Assembly (NCBI GenBank): GCA_016290215.1
Contig: JAEETH010000004.1
Span: forward strand, 1 to 64,000
Direction: 5' to 3'
Origin: Bacteroidales bacterium
GTDB taxonomy: Bacteria > Bacteroidota > Bacteroidia > Bacteroidales > F082
Length of the DNA stretch: 64,000 nucleotides
Shown here piece after piece: positions 1 to 9,405 of this stretch (the stretch's first letter is position 1; each line of letters opens with the position of its first letter). Position numbers and translations under genes: made by a program. The notes below the pieces were generated by a model, which was given only the letters and a program-made list of their open reading frames with translations, was not told where the DNA came from and did not search any database.

Positions 1-3000
1 TGTTGTGGAGTAACCCACCTGGAAAGTTTCCGGCCAGGAGTTAGAACCGTTCTTGTAATAGAACGACACTTTCATGTCCACAGCTACATCAAACTTGGGT
101 GAGATGAGGTATTGAGGCGGGTTGGTGTTCCATCGGAACCTAAAGCTATTATCGCCTTCGTAGGTGTCATCGTTGTTGATGTCTGAATCGGTATGGCAAT
201 TCAGCTTGGTCCAGCATTCGAATTCATCGGGGTCTTCGAAGCCGTATGCGTAGGGCAAACTCTTGGGGTCACAAGCGGGAATGAAGCCGAAAGTGGTCTT
301 GGGGATGAAGTTCCGCTGGGTGGGCTGTACATCATCCAAACTAGTGGTATTGTAACCCGAAATGGATGCTCCGTCGACGGTTTTGCCGTAGAAGTAAATA
401 TTCTTATAGCCAAGGTCATCGGTATTCTCTATACCCACTAAAAGGTTACCACCCTGATAATAGTAGGGGGTGCTGAAGTTGATGGTCATTTGGCCACTGT
501 TGCCCGTGCTCACGATGTCGAAGAAACCACTGTAGACGTTGGTGGCGGAAGACTGGGACTCAAAGGCACTAATCGAGGTGTAATTCACCTCCTTAAGGAA
601 GACATCGGCAGGACTAACTGTGGTGTAAGGGATATTGGTATAGTTGGTGTAGAACGTCATGCTTGTGATAGATGCGCCTAGCATTTCTACCAAGTCGTCG
701 GCGGGGATGACAAATTGGCTCTTGGTGAAGTCGTCAAAATAGAAGATGTAGGCGGGGATAGTGTTGCTAGTGGCCGTGCTGTCATACACGGTGAGTGATG
801 GCGGAAAGAGGGTAAACTCCACTTCTTCGCTGCTGTCGCTCCAGCCATCTTCTGAGCCGCAATAGCCTTGGACATAGAAAGTGAAAGGCTCGCCATAGCA
901 GTCCGCGTTCAATATCTCATCAAGCTGTTCTTTCGTGATGGTGAAGGAAGGCTCATAAACAGTGAACTCACGTGGATAATCACCATTATCTGGCCAGTCA
1001 ATCGAGACGTCCCATCTGATTTGGTTTTCGGGTGCATCCCAGGTGAAGGTGGCGAAGTAGTTCGAAACAAAGGCCTCTACGTTGGTGGGTTTCCGGCAAG
1101 TAGGGATGTGGCGGATGCTCACATCGTTGATGTGCAGGTTGTTGTCGCCATTATTTGCTACCGTACTTTCACCATAGAATGCGACCATAAGATTGGTGCC
1201 TTGGTAGGCGGCCAAGTCGATGACAACATCCTCTCCATCGACACTAATGTCGTTGTACACGTAGGTTGAGCCCGTGTTGTTCCATTCGCGAAGGATGGCC
1301 CAATGCTTGCCATTGTCGGTTGAGGCCAAAACGACGAACCGGTCATCAGGCTGTTGTGTCGGGTCAGCGGGCTGCATAGTGCCATAATACTGGGTCAAAG
1401 CTAATTCGAAACTGAGTTCACAATCGTTTTCAATGTGTACTACGGGCGAGACCAACCAGTGTTTGCGTTCTGCTCCGTAGATGTTGATATAAGCATGGTA
1501 ATCGTCATTGAATGCACCGTTTTTTTGGCCAAAAACCCAGTAGCCATTGACAGGTGACAATTGGGCTGTGCTATTCATTACATTATCCACCAAGGCAGAA
1601 TACCGAGTCCAGCCCTCAGGGATGGTAGTAGTGGCAAATGGCTCATTGAAAGGAACAAGGGCAGGTGTATGGAGCGTAAAGAGGACAGGATCGCTTTGGT
1701 CGCTTTCGCTACAATACCTACGCAAACCGAAGGTGTAGTCGGTATTAGGGGTTAAATTGTCCCAGTTTAAGGGTACAGCGTTCATAGGGTAGCTCCAACG
1801 CATGTCTTCAGGGTTGTAAGACTCGCTTTGTTGCATAAAATATTGTACCAAATCTCCAGAATTGTAATTCCAGTTTATGGTGACGCCATTAGGGATAAGG
1901 CTACCTTCAACAATGTGGGCATCGAGGGGCTCAGGGCAAGTCGGGATGGAATTCACTTTGACATCGTCGACAAACCAATACCATGCGGGGCTGCAATTGT
2001 ATTGGCGCATGGCCATGCGGCTATTTGCGGGTGCATTGTCGAAGTAAACGATCTTCTCTTCGTAAAGGTAATCAGACGTCCAATCACTGTGACTATACGT
2101 TTCAAGGGCGACGAAGGTGCTGGCATCCGAAGGGTCGGTCATATAGCCCACGGCAAAATCGCCGCAAGCATCGCCATTATGTTCAGGACGGGTCCAAAAC
2201 TTCAAAAACAGGGTGTTGGTGGGGGCTGCAAACTGGGGAAGCACCACAATGTTGGAAGTGGAACCTCCAAATCTCAGATAATGCGTGCCGTTATGGGTAT
2301 ATTGTATATAATTGCCAATGTTAGAATCGCCCGTAAGAGCGGTCCAATCGGCAAAGGGGGCTGCATCCTCAAAATCGTAGGTGTAAGGAATTGCCGTTGG
2401 CGGGGTGATATCGATTTGGATGTTGGCACGGAAATTATAATGTGACCAAGCCACATAAGTATAGTCTATATTGGTAAAGTCAAAGTAACTGCTACAATAG
2501 AGTGCCATACTAGAATATATATTTTCTTCGGTGTTCGCTTCGGTGTACGTATAGGTGTTCGTATAAAAGAACATATCGCTGTTACTACACACGAAATTGG
2601 CAACAGGGGTGTAAAAGCATATCAGCAGGTTGCTGTTGCCATCGTAGTGGAACGGTGTGTCAAGGTTGATGGTCACCCAACCGGCTCCCGAAGCCGAGAA
2701 GGTGCCTTCAAACACTTTGTCGCTTGGACTGACCATAACCATGTCGCTACTGTTGTAGAACTGTGTCGTGGAGACATGCTTCATATACATCTGGATATCA
2801 GACATGGAAAACGCTCCACCGCTGTTGGTATAATTGAAGGAGATTGCGTTAATGGTACCACTCATTCCCACTTCATCGGCAGTGAAAATCTGCTGGGTCA
2901 GGAAGTAATTCCAATCCGTTTTGACTGGGAACGTGTTTTGACCGGTGTTGATACCCGTCCCAATCGTCACGACTTCGGCTCTTGTCACGCCAAGGCTGGC

Positions 3001-3039
3001 GAAGAAGAACAATAAGAATAAGGTAAGGATTTTTTTCAT
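1..3039 (-). CDS. Very large secreted surface protein with MAM/choice-of-anchor-J-like modules, C-terminus beyond left edge
   Basis: Reading the minus strand from the ATG at 3039 gives an uninterrupted frame of 1013 codons to base 1, so this is the 5' part of a larger gene. The first ~21 residues are a signal peptide (MKKILTLFLLFFFASLGVTRA). A jelly-roll-like N-terminal part follows. At about residues 220-360 is a MAM-like module beginning YTYDFED and ending in a FVDDVKV strand, then a fibronectin III-like stretch. At about 430-620 is a second module (PFNEPFATTTIPEGWTRY to HINDVSIRHIPTC) resembling choice-of-anchor J/cleaved adhesin domains, and the pattern recurs near the edge (YAYGFEDPDEFECW). 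In Bacteroidota such modular proteins are usually exported by the type IX system; the sorting domain would lie outside the window. Role (adhesion or substrate binding) is inferred. A TATATTTG box lies about 80 nt upstream. Confidence 0.85.
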   Translation of the reverse strand, partial: MKKILTLFLLFFFASLGVTRAEVVTIGTGINTGQNTFPVKTDWNYFLTQQIFTADEVGMSGTINAISFNYTNSGGAFSMSDIQMYMKHVSTTQFYNSSDMVMVSPSDKVFEGTFSASGAGWVTINLDTPFHYDGNSNLLICFYTPVANFVCSNSDMFFYTNTYTYTEANTEENIYSSMALYCSSYFDFTNIDYTYVAWSHYNFRANIQIDITPPTAIPYTYDFEDAAPFADWTALTGDSNIGNYIQYTHNGTHYLRFGGSTSNIVVLPQFAAPTNTLFLKFWTRPEHNGDACGDFAVGYMTDPSDASTFVALETYSHSDWTSDYLYEEKIVYFDNAPANSRMAMRQYNCSPAWYWFVDDVKVNSIPTCPEPLDAHIVEGSLIPNGVTINWNYNSGDLVQYFMQQSESYNPEDMRWSYPMNAVPLNWDNLTPNTDYTFGLRRYCSESDQSDPVLFTLHTPALVPFNEPFATTTIPEGWTRYSALVDNVMNSTAQLSPVNGYWVFGQKNGAFNDDYHAYINIYGAERKHWLVSPVVHIENDCELSFELALTQYYGTMQPADPTQQPDDRFVVLASTDNGKHWAILREWNNTGSTYVYNDISVDGEDVVIDLAAYQGTNLMVAFYGESTVANNGDNNLHINDVSIRHIPTCRKPTNVEAFVSNYFATFTWDAPENQIRWDVSIDWPDNGDYPREFTVYEPSFTITKEQLDEILNADCYGEPFTFYVQGYCGSEDGWSDSSEEVEFTLFPPSLTVYDSTATSNTIPAYIFYFDDFTKSQFVIPADDLVEMLGASITSMTFYTNYTNIPYTTVSPADVFLKEVNYTSISAFESQSSATNVYSGFFDIVSTGNSGQMTINFSTPYYYQGGNLLVGIENTDDLGYKNIYFYGKTVDGASISGYNTTSLDDVQPTQRNFIPKTTFGFIPACDPKSLPYAYGFEDPDEFECWTKLNCHTDSDINNDDTYEGDNSFRFRWNTNPPQYLISPKFDVAVDMKVSFYYKNGSNSWPETFQVGYSTT

Positions 3040-3117
3040 GGCTATTCTGTTTTAAAAGGTTGATGATAAATGGATTATTCTTGATGAGATATTGAAAATA
3101 TGCAGTTTTATTGATGG

Positions 3118-3125
3118 CAAATATA
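3118..3125 (-). promoter_or_regulatory. Bacteroidota -7 box for the large surface protein
   Basis: On the minus strand this reads TATATTTG, matching TAnnTTTG. It lies about 80 nt upstream of the ATG at 3039. Confidence 0.5.
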
Positions 3126-3178
3126 GTGAATATCTTGCTAATGTCAAGCAAAAAATGAAGAAATCGGGGGAATTATGC

Positions 3179-3186
3179 TATTTTTG
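3179..3186 (+). promoter_or_regulatory. Bacteroidota -7 box for the beta-barrel gene
   Basis: TATTTTTG matches the TAnnTTTG consensus and sits 25 nt before the chosen ATG at 3212. It argues against translation starting at the in-frame ATG at 3092. Confidence 0.55.
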
Positions 3187-3211
3187 CCGCTCAATTTTAA
3201 AATCAGCTATA

Positions 3212-4063
3212 ATGAAATTCAAGCTTTTATCACTTCTCGGCCTCCTTGTGGTGGCAACGCAAGCGTTTGCCCAGCTTGAAGGCAACAGCGGCTCTATCTT
3301 GGTCGCGTCCGACGAAACGCAGTATCGGCAAGTTTACAAGAGCAGAGTGCCGGTATGGCTCAACCTTTCGGCTGGCGGCACCATCGCCGACTGCTACGAC
3401 AACGGCACCATCCCTTTTAGTTACTTGGGTATTGGTGGCAACCTTGGTGGGGGCGTCACCGTCGAATGGCGTCGCTGCCATATCCAGAGCGAAGGCCGAT
3501 TGTTCAGCACCTCGCTCTCTGCGGGCGGTAGTTCTATCGGCATCGACGGTAAGACTGAGTTCCTTTATCGTTTCTTCGACGGCAAACGCAACCGCTTCCA
3601 TCTCTGGGCGGGCGGTGCCTTCCAAACCAACATAGACATCAAATCGATTTCGGCGATGATGAACGCGTCGACAGGCGTCACGGGCTTCATCAACCTTTGT
3701 GCCGAAGGGATGTTGAGCTATGACTTCGCTTATATCCGTGGTGGCAGCCACAACCTGCTGACGCTCTATGGCAAACTTTCGTTGCCCTTGGTTGGCACTG
3801 TGTTGCGCCCTGGCTATGCCTATATGGACAATTACACCCAAAACATCGACATTATCAAAGCGATGCTTAAGGATTACCAAAGTTTTGGCATGGTGTTTCC
3901 TGGAGCCAGCACGGATGTGGGATTGTATTTCAACCTGTTGAACGGCAACCGCATAGGACTTTCCTATCGCTGGGATTACCTCACCACGCGCAAGGCAGGT
4001 ATCTACCGCTACGACAACGCCCTCCATTCCATTAATCTCAACTTTATGTTTAATATCAATTGA
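3212..4063 (+). CDS. Uncharacterised exported protein, probable outer-membrane beta-barrel
   Basis: 283 residues. An in-frame ATG exists at 3092, but the ATG at 3212 begins a clear signal peptide (MKFKLLSLLGLLVVATQAFAQ) and lies just after a TATTTTTG promoter box. The mature protein is built of alternating polar/hydrophobic strands rich in Gly and aromatics, such as GIGGNLGGGVTVEWRR and LHSINLNFMFNIN, and its last residues alternate like the closing strand of an outer-membrane barrel. No enzymatic motif is visible. It is probably monocistronic, divergent from the large surface protein, with a repeat-filled gap before the S41 protease. I do not recognise a named family; a beta-barrel porin-like or structural role is inference. 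Confidence 0.75.
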   Translation: MKFKLLSLLGLLVVATQAFAQLEGNSGSILVASDETQYRQVYKSRVPVWLNLSAGGTIADCYDNGTIPFSYLGIGGNLGGGVTVEWRRCHIQSEGRLFSTSLSAGGSSIGIDGKTEFLYRFFDGKRNRFHLWAGGAFQTNIDIKSISAMMNASTGVTGFINLCAEGMLSYDFAYIRGGSHNLLTLYGKLSLPLVGTVLRPGYAYMDNYTQNIDIIKAMLKDYQSFGMVFPGASTDVGLYFNLLNGNRIGLSYRWDYLTTRKAGIYRYDNALHSINLNFMFNIN

Positions 4064-4087
4064 AAAGCAGTCCAGAATCCTGAAATA

Positions 4088-4166
4088 ATGAAAAGCTATA
4101 AGCCGTAAGCTATAAGCTCGGTTGCTACCAAGCTAACAGCTAACGGCTAAAAGCAAAAAGCCAATC
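4088..4166. repeat. Intergenic dyad repeat (AGCTATAAGC / GCTCGG family)
   Basis: Non-coding gap made of imperfect inverted copies of GCTATAAGC-like words around the core AGCTCGG. The same architecture recurs near 48.3 and 49.0 kb in this window. Confidence 0.6.
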
Positions 4167-4200
4167 TTGAAATTAGAAATCTTGAAATCCTTCTCAAAAT

Positions 4201-5241
4201 ATGAAAAACCTATCAATCATTCTTTTTAGCCTTTTGGCCCTATCTTTTGCTTCCTGCGAACGTGTTTTCATGGAAGACAACGAGTCTCTTGACCCAGTTA
4301 ACGTTTTTGATTACTTATGGAATAAGGTCGACCAGCAATATGCTTTCTTCGATGTGAAAGGTGTCGATTGGGACTCGGTTTACGAAGTCTATCGTCCGAA
4401 GGTGAGCGATGGTGACATGCATATAGACAGCCTCTTCCAGGTGTGTGCCGCCATGCTTAACACCTTGCAGGATGGTCATACCAACTTGATTTCGAAATTC
4501 GATGTATCGCATAATGACTCAGTCTATTATAGGATGTATGCCGAAAGAAACATCAATACCGAGGTTGTTGTGCTCAACTACCTGAAACTCAACTATCACA
4601 CTACAGGAGGTTTTGCCCATAACGCCATCCGCAACGGTGAGGTGGCCTATATCCGCTACGGTTCCTTTATGGATGCCATTACAGAAGATAATCTGTCGTA
4701 TCTTCTCGACCGTTACAAGGATTGCAAAGGCTTGATTCTTGACCTGCGTCAGAATGGTGGAGGCAGCATCGACAACATCCGGCAGTTGCTTTCCATTTTC
4801 GACAACCATGGACAGCCGCTCTACCAAACGCAAATCAAGTCGGGACCAGGCCACGACGAATTCAAGGAACTGACCACTGTCTACGCCGACAGCATCGACT
4901 ACAGCGATCCTTTCACAGAGGAGCCGTACACCAAGCCCGTAGCCGTGCTCATAGACAGGGGTTCCTATAGTGCAACTTCGTTCTTCGCCCTTTGCACGAT
5001 GGCTTATCCTAACATTCGCTTGTTTGGCGACTATACAGGTGGTGGCCTCGGTTTGCCCAATGGCGGTGCCCTGCCCAACGGCTGGACTTATCGTTTCAGC
5101 ATCACCCGGACACTCACCATGGACGGACAGAACTACGAGAACGGCGTGCCGCCCCAAGAGCGCGTCATCCTCGACCCCGCCTGCACTGCCCAAGGCATCG
5201 ACAACGTGATTGAGGCTGCTGCGGATTGGATTTTGCAATAG
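4201..5241 (+). CDS. S41-family (C-terminal processing/tricorn-type) peptidase, lipoprotein
   Basis: 346 residues. The N-terminus is a lipoprotein signal (MKNLSIILFSLLALSFASC, lipobox Cys at 19), so it is likely anchored to a membrane facing the periplasm or surface. An N-terminal helical region carries LQDGHTNL, which fits the S41 motif. The catalytic core follows: LILDLRQNGGGSIDNIRQL (residues ~179-197) and DRGSYSATSFFALC (~251-264), where the second Ser of SYSATS is in the nucleophile position, then a glycine-rich GDYTGGGLGLPNGG loop. No PDZ domain is evident, as in many Bacteroidota S41 lipoproteins. Substrate unknown. It stands alone between repeat-filled gaps. The family call is firm; the specific role is not. 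Confidence 0.88.
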   Translation: MKNLSIILFSLLALSFASCERVFMEDNESLDPVNVFDYLWNKVDQQYAFFDVKGVDWDSVYEVYRPKVSDGDMHIDSLFQVCAAMLNTLQDGHTNLISKFDVSHNDSVYYRMYAERNINTEVVVLNYLKLNYHTTGGFAHNAIRNGEVAYIRYGSFMDAITEDNLSYLLDRYKDCKGLILDLRQNGGGSIDNIRQLLSIFDNHGQPLYQTQIKSGPGHDEFKELTTVYADSIDYSDPFTEEPYTKPVAVLIDRGSYSATSFFALCTMAYPNIRLFGDYTGGGLGLPNGGALPNGWTYRFSITRTLTMDGQNYENGVPPQERVILDPACTAQGIDNVIEAAADWILQ

Positions 5242-5254
5242 TTGATAGTTAGCA

Positions 5255-5420
5255 GTTGTTCAGTTGTTCAGTTGGCAGTTACTATGGCTTATGGCTCATG
5301 GCTATGGCTTGCTTCACCCAAGGTGGCAAAGCCCTAGCTTTTGGCCTAAGCGGGCCATGGGCCATAGTCGGCAGTTGTTCAGTTGTCGCTTTATGTCATT
5401 GCGAGGCATCATTCCGTGAA
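5255..5420. repeat. Intergenic repeat cluster
   Basis: Short repeats including GTTGTTCAGTTG (several copies), ATGGCTTATGGCTCATGGC with the complementary arm GGCCATGGGCCATAG, and a TCATTGCGAGG word related to repeats at 6.7 and 15.0 kb. No gene seen. Confidence 0.6.
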
Positions 5421-5457
5421 ATTGAAGATTCGATGCAATCAAAACGGAAAAAGCAAT

Positions 5458-6627
5458 CTAATCAATCTTATTGAGAGATAATACTTTTTCATTATAAATC
5501 CGATTCATCCAAAGGGCAAAGAATTTGTCGGTGACAGAGTATTCCTTGTGGATTTCGGTGATGAGGTTCTGGTTGAGCAGTTGCTTGATGGCCGACTGTA
5601 TCGCACTGGCCGATTCCAAATTGTGTTTTTTGGCGAAAGCCATTGAGGTTACCCGAGAAGCCATGCCTTCGGCAGCGATGGCATAAAGTAAAGGCTTTTG
5701 TTTTTCTGAAAGTGCGGAAAGGATTTCCATGTAGGTGGTTTCCTTGTCGCTCAAGATACGGTCGATGGCTTCCAAAACGGTGTCGAGCTTACAAGTTTCT
5801 CCTTTGCCTGTAATCGCAAATGCTTCATTGAATACCTTTTGCATGTAGAAAGTATGGCCTTTGAACAAATCGTAGACATAGCGAAGACTCTCGTCGTCAA
5901 CGTTTTTCCGCGCTTCGAGAAACAACCTACGGGCAAAATCTGAATAAACATCAAACGGAATCTCGTTCAGTTCAAGTGTATCAGCACTTTGATAGAACGG
6001 ACGTACTGATGAACTAAACATTTGGGTCATAATGCTCCGCTCGCTACCAGCAAATACAAAATTGCAGTTTTGCATCTGCTGGATATGGCCGCGCAACAGC
6101 GCCTCTACATTCTTTTCAGGGTAGTGGGTGATTTGTTGGAATTCGTCGATGGCCATAATGCAGGGCCTATGGGCATGGTCGAGATAGTCGAAAATCTCTT
6201 CCAAAGTGAGCTCGGCATTGGCAATATCGCCCAATTCCACGCCAAACTTGGGGCCACCATTCAAAGTGTCGATACTAATGGTGCCACTCAGCGATTTCAA
6301 GGCCTGAATGAAGCCTTTTGCAAGCCTTTTTCCGCGAGGAACAAGCTCTTTATAGATGCTTCTACTTAAATTAAAGGTGAATTCTCGTAGGTTTGAGGTA
6401 TGCAATATGTCGACAAAAAAGGTGAAATACTCGTCGCAAATACGCGCATCGTCATAGCAATGGTGAATCAGTCCCGTTTTGCCCATTCTACGGGGTGAAA
6501 TCAGTACCACATGGTTGCCATTTGTCAGATAATGAATTAGTTTATCTGATTCTTTCTCGCGGTCACAGAAGAGTTCCGCTGGGATTTTCCCCATGATGAC
6601 AAAGGGGTTTTTCTGTTTTGAAGCCAT
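5458..6627 (-). CDS. AAA family ATPase with C-terminal winged-helix-like region (archaeal-type ATPase family)
   Basis: 389 residues from the ATG at 6627. An upstream in-frame ATG at 6651 lies inside the -7 box and is unlikely. The Walker A motif is SPRRMGKTGLI (~45-55), preceded by the FCDREKESDKL segment typical of ATPase_2/AAA_35-type proteins. Walker B is CIMAIDEFQQI (~165). A sensor-like NFVFAGSERSIM follows. The last ~100 residues look like a winged helix that senses or binds DNA (ASAIQSAIKQLLNQNLI). Members of this family are multi-copy in Bacteroidota and mostly of unknown function. A paralogue of the same architecture lies at 16059-17183. It is monocistronic, transcribed away from the TonB receptor. 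Confidence 0.82.
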   Translation of the reverse strand: MASKQKNPFVIMGKIPAELFCDREKESDKLIHYLTNGNHVVLISPRRMGKTGLIHHCYDDARICDEYFTFFVDILHTSNLREFTFNLSRSIYKELVPRGKRLAKGFIQALKSLSGTISIDTLNGGPKFGVELGDIANAELTLEEIFDYLDHAHRPCIMAIDEFQQITHYPEKNVEALLRGHIQQMQNCNFVFAGSERSIMTQMFSSSVRPFYQSADTLELNEIPFDVYSDFARRLFLEARKNVDDESLRYVYDLFKGHTFYMQKVFNEAFAITGKGETCKLDTVLEAIDRILSDKETTYMEILSALSEKQKPLLYAIAAEGMASRVTSMAFAKKHNLESASAIQSAIKQLLNQNLITEIHKEYSVTDKFFALWMNRIYNEKVLSLNKID

Positions 6628-6648
6628 GGTAATTCTATTTTCTGGCGG

Positions 6649-6656
6649 CAAAGATA
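6649..6656 (-). promoter_or_regulatory. Bacteroidota -7 box for the AAA ATPase
   Basis: Minus strand reads TATCTTTG, about 21 nt upstream of the ATG at 6627. Confidence 0.6.
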
Positions 6657-6714
6657 ATTATTTTATTAGAATTATGTTGAAAAAATAATTTTTTTAGCAT
6701 AAAAAACACGCTTT

Positions 6715-6842
6715 GTATCATTGCGAGCGGAGCGAAGCAATCCAGAGTGAAAACTTTTTTCCTGGACCGCTTCAGGCCTTGCAGTGACGCAAAGCGTAAG
6801 AATGGGTAACAATAAAAGTAAGAATGGATAACAATAAAAGAG
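6715..6842. repeat. Dispersed repeat (CATTGCGAGCGGAGCGAAGC) plus short tandem repeat
   Basis: A TCATTGCGAGCGGAGCGAAGCAATC-type element pairs with GCAGTGACGC a little downstream. It is followed by two tandem copies of an ~23-bp unit, AAGAATGG(A/G)TAACAATAAAAG. The first element is related to the sequence found in frame inside polA (15.0 kb). Confidence 0.6.
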
Positions 6843-6885
6843 AGAAACCTTCGTTTCAACGACAATTTAAACCATTTGAATTGAG

Positions 6886-9306
6886 ATGAAAAACCATTTT
6901 CTTTGCCGGTGGTTTATCGCTATCGGCTTTTTGTTGGTCTGCGTGCCAGGTCTCGCGCAAAAGCGTACCATCAGCGGTTATGTGATGGACGCCGCCAGCA
7001 AGGAAACCCTCATCGGGGCAACCGTTTTTGATAAGAACTCAGGGAAAGGCTGTGCCACAAACAATTACGGCTTCTACACCCTCACCTTAGACCCAGGCGA
7101 GGTCAACCTGCAAATCTCCTACGTGGGTTATACGCAGCAAAACCATACCCTTGACCTGAAGGAAAACCTGAGCCTTAATTTCTCGCTTGAGACCAACACC
7201 ACCTTGGATGAAGTCGTCGTCAAAGCTTCGCGTTCCACGGTGAGTGCCCGCAGCCCGCAGATGAGCGTGGTGGAACTGCCCGTGCAACAAATCAAGAGCA
7301 TCCCGACTTTGTTTGGCGAGGCCGACGTGCTGAAAGCCATACAGCTGCTGCCTGGCGTGCAGAACGGCTCGGAAGGTTCGGCAGGCATGTATGTGCGCGG
7401 CGGCGGTCCCGATGAGAACCTTCTGCTCTTGGACGGTGTGCCCGTCTACAACGTCAACCACATGATGGGCTTCTTCTCTGTCTTCAACCCCGATGCACTG
7501 AAAAACGTCACCTTATATAAAGGTAGTTTCCCCGCTCATTTCGGAGGCCGTCTTTCGTCGGTGGTCGACATCCGCATGAAGGAAGGCGACATGCAGAAAT
7601 ACCACGGCAACGTCAGCGTGGGCCTGATTTCCTCGAAGCTCAACTTTGAAGGCCCGATAGTGAAGGACAAATTGTCGTTTAACCTCAGTTTCCGCCGCAC
7701 CTACAGCGACCTGCTGATGAAACCTGCCTTGTGGATTGCCAAAACACAAATCGAGGGGGTCAACAAACTGAATGCTGGCTACTATTTCTACGACCTCAAC
7801 GCCAAACTCAACTGGAAGATTTCTGACAAAGACCGTCTATACCTGAGTTTCTATTCGGGCGACGATGCCGTTTATCTCAAAATCAAAAATAAAGACTATG
7901 CCTATAACGACATCCAATACCAAAACTATGTCAACATGGATTGGAAATGGGGCAACAAAGTGGCGGCTCTGCGCTGGAACCATGTGATGTCGCAAAAACT
8001 CTTCATGGATGCCTCGGTCAACTACACGCAATACCGTCACAATCTTGGCATGGGCATCACGGAAGAGAATGTCTATCATTATGAGCAAAACGAAGCCACC
8101 GTCAAAGACGAGTTCAGCATGGCCTACAAGTCGGGCATCAACGACCTGACCGCCAAGGTCGACTTCGACTACACGCCCCTGCCGAACCACGAGATTCGCT
8201 TTGGCGGTAACTACACCTACCATATTTTCCGCCCCGAAGTGCAATCCTTCAAGTACATCGAGGGCAACCAGACCGAGATGGACACCATGGCGGGCTCGCC
8301 CAAGGTGTTTGCCCACGAAACAGCCCTTTATGTTGAGGACAACATGACTTTGGGCGACATCTTTCGCTTGAATGCGGGCGTGCACTATTCGACGTTTACC
8401 GTTGAGGGGAAGACCTACCAAAGTGTGCAGCCGCGCATGAGCGCCAGCGTGATGTTGGCTTCCAACCTCTCGCTCAAGGCGGGCTATGCCTACATGACGC
8501 AATACGTCCATTTGCTCAGCAACAGCAGCCTCAGCCTGCCCACTGACCTTTGGGTGCCTGTCACCAAAAACATCGTCCCGATGAACGCCCATCAGGTGTC
8601 GTTGGGGGCTTTCTATGAGTTGCCGCGACTGTTCGACATCTCCGTCGAGGGCTATTACAAGATCATGGACAACCTGCTGGAATACAAAGACGGCGCTTCG
8701 TTCTTCGGTTCCTCGGAACGTTGGGATCAAAAAGTCTGCATGGGCAAAGGTTGGGCCTACGGCGTGGAGTTCCTTGTGCAGCGCAGTTTCGGCAAGACCA
8801 CGGGCTGGATTGGTTATACCTGGGCTCATGCCAAGCGGCAGTTCGACCGTGAGGGTATGGTCATCAACAACGGCAAGGTGTTTCCCGCCAAATACGACCG
8901 CCGTCACGACCTCAGCATCACCGTGCAGCACAAGTTCAGCGACCGCTTCGACCTTAGCGGCACTTGGGTCTTCAGCAGCGGCAACTGCGGCACTCTCGGC
9001 ACCCAAATCTATGAAGGCTTGGCTGACGACTGGGGAAATGTGAATACCATCAACGCGCTGGAACGCAACAACTTCCGTATGGGCAGCTACCACCGCCTCG
9101 ACCTCAGCATGAACTTCCACAAGCAGAAGAAACATGGTGTCCGCACTTGGAACATCAGCATCTACAACGCCTACAACCATAACAATCCCTTCATCGTTTA
9201 CACCGATTACAGATGGGACGAAGCCACGCAAAAGGAGAAACGAGTCCTCATGCAAGCGAGCCTGTTCCCGATTATTCCTTCGGTGAGTTATAGTTTTAAG
9301 TTTTAA
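6886..9306 (+). CDS. TonB-dependent outer-membrane receptor with N-terminal carboxypeptidase-regulatory-like domain
   Basis: 806 residues. Signal peptide MKNHFLCRWFIAIGFLLVCVPGLAQ. A CarboxypepD_reg-like beta-sandwich covers ~26-110 (RTISGYVMDAASKETLIGA; GEVNLQISYVGY). The plug domain covers ~125-230 (VRGGGPDENLLLLDGVPVYN; FPAHFGGRLSSVVDIRMKEG). The remainder is a barrel of aromatic-rich strands ending SVSYSFKF, a typical terminal beta-signal with C-terminal Phe. It imports an unknown ligand using TonB/ExbBD energy. It is followed after a repeat gap by a DUF4249 lipoprotein, a pairing common in Bacteroidota where the lipoprotein is thought to assist the receptor. It is shorter than typical SusC proteins (~1000 aa) and there is no SusD, so it is not a classical Sus pair. 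Confidence 0.92.
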   Translation: MKNHFLCRWFIAIGFLLVCVPGLAQKRTISGYVMDAASKETLIGATVFDKNSGKGCATNNYGFYTLTLDPGEVNLQISYVGYTQQNHTLDLKENLSLNFSLETNTTLDEVVVKASRSTVSARSPQMSVVELPVQQIKSIPTLFGEADVLKAIQLLPGVQNGSEGSAGMYVRGGGPDENLLLLDGVPVYNVNHMMGFFSVFNPDALKNVTLYKGSFPAHFGGRLSSVVDIRMKEGDMQKYHGNVSVGLISSKLNFEGPIVKDKLSFNLSFRRTYSDLLMKPALWIAKTQIEGVNKLNAGYYFYDLNAKLNWKISDKDRLYLSFYSGDDAVYLKIKNKDYAYNDIQYQNYVNMDWKWGNKVAALRWNHVMSQKLFMDASVNYTQYRHNLGMGITEENVYHYEQNEATVKDEFSMAYKSGINDLTAKVDFDYTPLPNHEIRFGGNYTYHIFRPEVQSFKYIEGNQTEMDTMAGSPKVFAHETALYVEDNMTLGDIFRLNAGVHYSTFTVEGKTYQSVQPRMSASVMLASNLSLKAGYAYMTQYVHLLSNSSLSLPTDLWVPVTKNIVPMNAHQVSLGAFYELPRLFDISVEGYYKIMDNLLEYKDGASFFGSSERWDQKVCMGKGWAYGVEFLVQRSFGKTTGWIGYTWAHAKRQFDREGMVINNGKVFPAKYDRRHDLSITVQHKFSDRFDLSGTWVFSSGNCGTLGTQIYEGLADDWGNVNTINALERNNFRMGSYHRLDLSMNFHKQKKHGVRTWNISIYNAYNHNNPFIVYTDYRWDEATQKEKRVLMQASLFPIIPSVSYSFKF

Positions 9307-9308
9307 TC

Positions 9309-9390
9309 AGACTATGGCCAATGGCTGATGACTATGGCCCTTTCAACCTTGGCAAAAACAGCCATAGTCATAGGCCATAAGCCATAGTAA
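9309..9390. repeat. Intergenic dyad repeat (ACTATGGC / GCCATAGT arms)
   Basis: Left arm words GACTATGGCCAATGGC are answered by GCCATAGTCATAGGCC and GCCATAAGCCATAGT after a CTTGGCAAAAAC spacer. It may act as a processing or termination hairpin between the receptor and the DUF4249 gene. Confidence 0.6.
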
Positions 9391-9405
9391 AAACAAAATA
9401 CAGCA

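Noticed and set aside
7837-9255. 472-codon open frame on the minus strand inside the TonB receptor
   Set aside because: Antisense shadow of a well-supported gene in GC-biased codons; Val/His/Ala-rich with no motif and no promoter.
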